Assembly: GCA_023101485.1 (NCBI GenBank)
Contig: LVZB01000013.1
Location: 124,001-188,000 of the forward strand
Direction of reading: 5' to 3'
Origin: Pasteurellaceae bacterium Macca
GTDB lineage: Bacteria; Pseudomonadota; Gammaproteobacteria; Enterobacterales; Pasteurellaceae
Length of the DNA stretch: 64,000 nucleotides
Shown: piece after piece, positions 60,103 through 64,000 of the stretch
Layout: every line of letters starts with the position of its first letter
Position numbering within the stretch: the first letter of the stretch is position 1
Notes under the pieces: generated by a model
Told to the model about the DNA's origin: nothing
The model's database searches: none
What the model saw: the letters and a program-made list of their open reading frames with translations, nothing else
Position numbers and translations under genes: made by a program

Positions 60103-61334
60103 CAACTTTAAATGATAAAAACTGGTGGTCTCGATTTTATGATCGCATTTTTAGTGGTGGGAAGCGGTTAGATAAAGGCACATCTATTGAACCTTTTATC
60201 AGTCAGTCAACCGGGACAGGCACTACTATTGATGCCGAAAAAGCATTAAAACTCTCTGCGGTATGGGCTTGCATTCGGATTCGAAGCCAAACTATCGCAT
60301 CACTTCCTCTCCATTTAAAAGGCCAAGATCGTCAAATTGCACTAAAGCATGAACTGTACAAGATTATTCATGACTCCCCAAACGCAGATATGTGTTCAAG
60401 TGAGTTTTGGGAAGCACAAATTGCCAATCTCGATTTGTGGGGCAATTCGTACAGCAGAATAAATAGAATTGGCAGTCGTGTTATTTCGCTTGATATTCTT
60501 GATCCTCAATATATGAGAGTTAAGCGAAATAATAACGGTGAGATTACGTATATCTACACAAAAGAGAATGCCGATAGTGGAGAATATTCTGAGTATGACA
60601 TTCTTCATTTCAGAGGGTTTACCCTGGATGGGCTAACAGGTCTATCACCAATCAGTTATCAAGCACACTGTATGGGGATGCAAATTGATGCGAACAATGC
60701 GGCCTCAAAAGCATTTAGAAATAATTTGAAAGCGGGAGGTTTCCTTAAAACGGGAGAAAGAATTCTAAATACTGAACAGCGTAAAATGATGCGGGAAGCC
60801 TTGTCGGAATTTGGCAGTCCCGAAAATGCGGGCAAGTGGATGATACTAGAAGCGGGGATGGAGCCCGCTAATATGTCAGGTGCTTGGATAAATCCACAAG
60901 ATGCCCAGTTATTAGAGAGCCGTTATTTTGGAATCGAAGAAATCTGCCGTGCTTTTGGCGTTCCTCCTCAGTTGATTTATAGCACAGATAAATCGTCTTC
61001 ATGGGCTTCTAGCGCTGAGCAGATTAATCAGAATTTCCTGACTTATTCGCTCAATCCTACATTAAAGCGTATTGAACAGACAATTTCGCGGAAATTACTT
61101 AAGCCCGAAGATCGTGATAAATATTATCCAATTTTTATCGTTGAAGGTTTACTTCGAGCCGATAGTGCAGGAAGAGCCAGTTTTTATACCGCATTGCTGC
61201 AAAATGGTGTAATGACAAGAAATGAAGTTAGAGCACTTGAAAATCTACCGCCAATTGATGGTGCAGATCAGCTAACAGTACAGCTAAATCTCACGTCTAT
61301 TGACAAAATTGGAAAAGAAGAAAATGACATTTAA
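60099..61334 (+). CDS. Portal protein, HK97 family
   Basis: 411 residues. HK97 portal landmarks are LSAVWACIRIRSQTIASLPLHL (about 47-68), LTGLSPISYQ (about 179), RYFGIEEICRAFGVPPQLI (about 275) and SYSLNPTLKRIEQTISRKLL (about 316-338). It starts 4 bases before the terL stop and overlaps the protease gene. Confidence 0.92.
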   Translation: MTTLNDKNWWSRFYDRIFSGGKRLDKGTSIEPFISQSTGTGTTIDAEKALKLSAVWACIRIRSQTIASLPLHLKGQDRQIALKHELYKIIHDSPNADMCSSEFWEAQIANLDLWGNSYSRINRIGSRVISLDILDPQYMRVKRNNNGEITYIYTKENADSGEYSEYDILHFRGFTLDGLTGLSPISYQAHCMGMQIDANNAASKAFRNNLKAGGFLKTGERILNTEQRKMMREALSEFGSPENAGKWMILEAGMEPANMSGAWINPQDAQLLESRYFGIEEICRAFGVPPQLIYSTDKSSSWASSAEQINQNFLTYSLNPTLKRIEQTISRKLLKPEDRDKYYPIFIVEGLLRADSAGRASFYTALLQNGVMTRNEVRALENLPPIDGADQLTVQLNLTSIDKIGKEENDI

Positions 61335-61983
61335 AACAAAAGACCTTTTTTTCAAGGCAGAAGCCGTCCAAGAAGACGGCTTTTTTTGTGGCTATTGTAA
61401 TACATTTAATGTGAAAGATAGCTATGGGGATATAGTAAAAAAAGGGGCATTTTTAAACTCAATTCAGGGTTGGAATGCACAAAACAAAATGCCACCGGTG
61501 CTTTGGAATCATGATTGGAATCAGCCAATCGGTGTGTGGATCTCACTTAAAGAAGATGAAAAAGGGCTTTACGGTGAAGGTCGCTTACTTGTCAACGAAG
61601 TGGCACGCGCTAAAGAAGTTCATGCGCTGATGGTTGCCGGTGCAATTGACGGCTTATCTATCGGTTACCGTTTGAATAAGTGGAGATATGAAGAGAAAGA
61701 TGATGCCTTAGAACTGCTTGAAATCGACTTGAGAGAGATCTCAATCGTTACCTTCCCAGCGAATGAAGAAAGTCGAGTAGAGGTGGTTAAATCAGCCTTA
61801 TCTAGAGGTAGTTTGCCAACATTATCGGAATTTGAAAAAGCCCTGAGAGATTTAGGGTTTTCAAAAACGCAAGCAACGATTGTTGCTAGTCACGGCTTGC
61901 GCAAATTGATTCAGGGCGAGCCTGAAAAAGAACAAATTAGCAACGCATTAAACATTTTAAAATCAATCAATGGAGAACATTAA
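61324..61983 (+). CDS. Prohead protease, HK97 (U35) family
   Basis: 219 residues from ATG 61324, inside the portal 3' end. Core: GYCNTFNVKDSYGDIVKKGAF (about 21-41), VLWNHDWNQPIGVW (catalytic His about 62) and AIDGLSIGYRL (catalytic Ser about 112). It matures the capsid by removing the delta domain. Confidence 0.92.
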   Translation: MTFKTKDLFFKAEAVQEDGFFCGYCNTFNVKDSYGDIVKKGAFLNSIQGWNAQNKMPPVLWNHDWNQPIGVWISLKEDEKGLYGEGRLLVNEVARAKEVHALMVAGAIDGLSIGYRLNKWRYEEKDDALELLEIDLREISIVTFPANEESRVEVVKSALSRGSLPTLSEFEKALRDLGFSKTQATIVASHGLRKLIQGEPEKEQISNALNILKSINGEH

Positions 61984-61985
61984 CC

Positions 61986-63179
61986 ATGTCTGAACAAGAG
62001 AAAAATGTAGAACAGCTTGCCACTGAGTTGAAAAAAGCCACGGATTCAGTCAATGCCTTAGGAGAAGAGCTGAAAGGAAAAATGGCGAACGGTGAAAAAG
62101 GATTGGGCGATTTGAAAGGTCGTGTAGATGAAGCGCTAACCAGTCTAAATGAAACAAAAACACGCTTAGATGAAATCGAGCAGAAAATAACACGACGAGG
62201 TGGTGGTTCAACATCAGAGAAGTCATTAGCTCAGCGATTAATTGAAACTGAACAATTCAAACAGTTTGCAGAAGATCCTCGTTCTGGGAAATCAGCAAAA
62301 TTATCAGTAAAAGCCACAATTACAAGCTTAACAACGGATGCAGCAGGTTCTGCGGGTGCATTAGTTGTTGAGCAGCGAGTACCTGGTATTGTCGCCCCCC
62401 CAAATCAGCAATTAACTATTCGTGATTTGTTAATGTCAGGATCAACAGATAGTAATGCAATTACTTATGTTCGTGAGAAATTATTTACAAACAGTGCTGC
62501 AGCCCAAGCCTCTGAAGGCGCTAAAAAGGCACAGTCTGATCTTCAGTTTGAAGAAGTTACAACAGGAGTAAAAACCTTAGCGCATTTCGTTAAAGCATCT
62601 CGTCAAATTCTTGATGATGCGTCAATGTTGCAAAGTTATATTAACGGTCGATTGGCTTATGGGCTAAAACTTGTTGAAGATCGCCAGTTGTTAAACGGTG
62701 ACGGTTCAAGTGGCGGATTAACAGGTATTATGAATGCCGCTAAATCTTTTGCCGACCCCGCTAAACTAAAAACTTACTCAATTATTGATCAGCTACGCTT
62801 AGCACAGCTACAAGTGATTATGGCTGAATATCCCGCAAGTGGTTTTGTATTAAATCCCGTTGATTGGGCTAAGATTGAGTTGGAAAAAGATACGATTGGT
62901 CGCCATATCATCGGTAATCCACAAAGTTTGGCGCAACCTACATTATGGGGAGTGCCAGTTGTGCAGACTCAAGCGATGGCTGCTGGGACTTTTTTAACGG
63001 GTGCATTTAATTTAGCTGCCCAAATTTTTGATCGACAAAGTTTAGGTATCGCAGTGGCAACAGAAAATGAAGATGACTTCGTGAAAAACTTAGTGACAAT
63101 TCTTTGTGAGGAGCGTTTAGCTTTAGCAATTTATCGGCCGGATGCTTTTGTGAAAGGAAGCTTAGCAGCAAAAGCTTAG
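61986..63179 (+). CDS. Major capsid protein, HK97 gp5 family
   Basis: 397 residues. The N-terminal scaffold (delta) domain is coiled coil (about 1-70: EQLATELKKATDSVNALGEELKGK). The mature start is likely near residue 75-100. The HK97 fold follows (LVVEQRVPGIVAPPNQQLTIRDLL, NGDGSSGGLTGIMNAA, WAKIELEKDTIGRHIIG). AACCATG with GAG nearby. No frameshift. Confidence 0.92.
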   Translation: MSEQEKNVEQLATELKKATDSVNALGEELKGKMANGEKGLGDLKGRVDEALTSLNETKTRLDEIEQKITRRGGGSTSEKSLAQRLIETEQFKQFAEDPRSGKSAKLSVKATITSLTTDAAGSAGALVVEQRVPGIVAPPNQQLTIRDLLMSGSTDSNAITYVREKLFTNSAAAQASEGAKKAQSDLQFEEVTTGVKTLAHFVKASRQILDDASMLQSYINGRLAYGLKLVEDRQLLNGDGSSGGLTGIMNAAKSFADPAKLKTYSIIDQLRLAQLQVIMAEYPASGFVLNPVDWAKIELEKDTIGRHIIGNPQSLAQPTLWGVPVVQTQAMAAGTFLTGAFNLAAQIFDRQSLGIAVATENEDDFVKNLVTILCEERLALAIYRPDAFVKGSLAAKA

Positions 63180-63228
63180 TATCTTAAACCCCCGTGTAAA
63201 TCGGGGTTTTTCTTTTTTAAGGTTCGAA

Positions 63229-63540
63229 ATGTTAGATTTAAGACTGGTAAAGCTACATTGTCGGGTGGATGGCGATGAGGATGATGAATTATTGAAATCA
63301 TTCATTAATTCAGCGACGGGCTTTATACAATCGCAACTTAATCGTGGTTTGTATGAGGAACGAGTGCCTGATGATGATCTTAATGGCATAGTGATTAACG
63401 GTCCTATTCGCCAAGCAATGTTGATGACTATTGCACATTGGTATGAGAATCGTGAAGCGGTATTTACGGGGGCTATTACCAAGGAAATTGAATTTGGCAC
63501 TTGGCGATTGATTCAACCCTATCGAATTATGGGGGTTTAA
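63229..63540 (+). CDS. Head-tail connector, gp6-like
   Basis: 103 residues. Landmarks are LRLVKLHCRVDGDEDDELLKSFINSATGFIQSQLN (about 4-38) and IRQAMLMTIAHWYENRE (about 63-79), the helical gp6/DUF-type adaptor that binds the portal. Its stop shares one base with the next gene. Confidence 0.87.
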   Translation: MLDLRLVKLHCRVDGDEDDELLKSFINSATGFIQSQLNRGLYEERVPDDDLNGIVINGPIRQAMLMTIAHWYENREAVFTGAITKEIEFGTWRLIQPYRIMGV

Positions 63541-63863
63541 TGCACATCGGAAAATTACGTCACCGCATCACATTACAGCAACCATTCGAGACCCAAAATG
63601 ATTACGGCGCATTCGTCACAACGTGGCAAGATGTCTCGACCGTATGGGCAGAAATCAAGCCAATTTCGGGGCGAGAATATTTCTCAGCTCAACAGGTGCA
63701 GTCAGAAGTCAGCACGCAAATTTGGATTCGGTACCGTAAAGGTATTGTTCCAACAATGCGAATTGAACACAACGGCAAGCACTATGAAATTATTTCGGTA
63801 TTAAATTACCAAGGGTTAAATAAAGCACTTCAATTGATGTGTAAGGAAATAGCTTATGGCTAA
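63540..63863 (+). CDS. Head closure protein (SPP1 gp16-like)
   Basis: 107 residues from ATG 63540. Pattern: MHIGKLRHRITLQQP, WQDVSTVWAEIKPISGREYFSAQQVQ (about 30-55) and HNGKHYEIISVLNYQGLNKALQLMCKE. It closes the head connector before tail joining. Confidence 0.87.
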   Translation: MHIGKLRHRITLQQPFETQNDYGAFVTTWQDVSTVWAEIKPISGREYFSAQQVQSEVSTQIWIRYRKGIVPTMRIEHNGKHYEIISVLNYQGLNKALQLMCKEIAYG

Positions 63864-64000
63864 TTTAACGGTAAAAATTGCTGGCTTGAAGGAATTGGAG
63901 CAAGCAATGCAAGGATTAGGTCGGAAAACAACGAATAAACTTGCAGCTAAAGCGATGCGTAAAGGTGGGGCAATAATTCGAGATCAGGCAAGAGCTAACG
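63856..64000 (+). CDS. HK97 gp10 family tail-completion protein, 5' part
   Basis: The first 48 codons are present: MANLTVKIAGLKELEQAMQ, then AAKAMRKGGAIIRDQARA. The N-terminal pattern matches HK97 gp10-like proteins. It overlaps the previous gene by 8 bases and runs off the window. Confidence 0.82.
   Translation, partial: MANLTVKIAGLKELEQAMQGLGRKTTNKLAAKAMRKGGAIIRDQARAN

Larger units (their letters stand above)
37740..64000. mobile_element. Lambda/HK97-type prophage, left part (continues past the window)
   Basis: Order from the tRNA: int, xis-like, accessory genes, leftward recombination operon, pL, two genes at the rex position, cI, pR, cro, CII-like, replication, recombination, Q, lysis, packaging, head. 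The exact left junction is taken as the tRNA end. The att core cannot be defined because attR lies outside the window. Uptake words of the host type also occur inside it, suggesting long residence in this family. Confidence 0.93.

Noticed and set aside
1-64000. rRNA genes
   Set aside because: No rRNA-like segment was seen; the only structural RNAs recognised are tRNA-Leu, tRNA-Trp, the lysine riboswitch and the proposed small RNAs.

Overview
The window comes from a member of the Pasteurellaceae. About 37.7 kb of ordinary chromosome is followed by the left 26 kb of a lambda/HK97-type prophage that runs off the right end. The family is indicated by frequent copies of the DNA-uptake word ACAAGCGGT (and its complement ACCGCTTGT), by an OmpP2-type porin, by lctP-lutABC and by bifunctional mnmC. 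The ACAAGCGGT form is the one typical of the Actinobacillus/Mannheimia/Glaesserella side of the family, rather than the AAGTGCGGT form of Haemophilus influenzae. I cannot name the species.

Chromosome, 1-37739. The order is: end of a yibQ-type deacetylase gene; tamA-tamB (outer-membrane assembly); cydD-cydC (thiol exporter); xseA; a small GNAT protein; a small beta-barrel protein; nth; a TSUP permease; folA; a CRP-controlled lactate permease with lutABC; pmbA; darP and a SirB2-like gene; epmB divergent from efp (enzyme and substrate of EF-P modification); zapB; tdk; a brnTA toxin-antitoxin pair between 39-bp direct repeats; priC; a P2-type porin; mnmC; three small membrane proteins; purR and a dedA gene; lysC under a lysine riboswitch; mepA; topB; secG; and tRNA-Leu(GAG), the probable attachment site.

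Prophage, about 37740-64000. An integrase and an excisionase-like gene lie next to the tRNA. A leftward early operon (46248 to 42589) carries an SSB-like protein, a RecA/AAA-type ATPase and a Gp157-like protein. It starts at a pL promoter (47130-47158) inside an operator array and has an unusually long leader. A cI repressor and two uncharacterised genes occupy the lambda rexAB position. Rightwards come oR/pR, cro, a CII-like gene, a Rha antirepressor, O-like and P-like replication genes with iterons inside O, recombination genes, an antiterminator Q with a late promoter and terminator, a phage tRNA-Trp, a lysis cassette (holin, endolysin, Rz/Rz1) and an HK97-type head module (HNH, TerS, TerL, portal, protease, capsid, connectors).

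The most interesting points are these. Two antirepressor cassettes (KilA-N and Bro-N) are each preceded by a 77-78 nt structured RNA that resembles the C4 antisense RNA of phages P1/P7; one has two segments complementary to the ribosome-binding region of its gene. The KilA-N gene carries an in-frame TGA where the family has tryptophan, and the same prophage encodes a tRNA-Trp whose D-arm has C9 and A24, bases I recall as UGA-suppressor changes in E. coli tRNA-Trp. There is an Ibs-like type I toxin with a plausible antisense promoter. A two-gene module at the rexAB position is a candidate prophage-borne exclusion or defence system.
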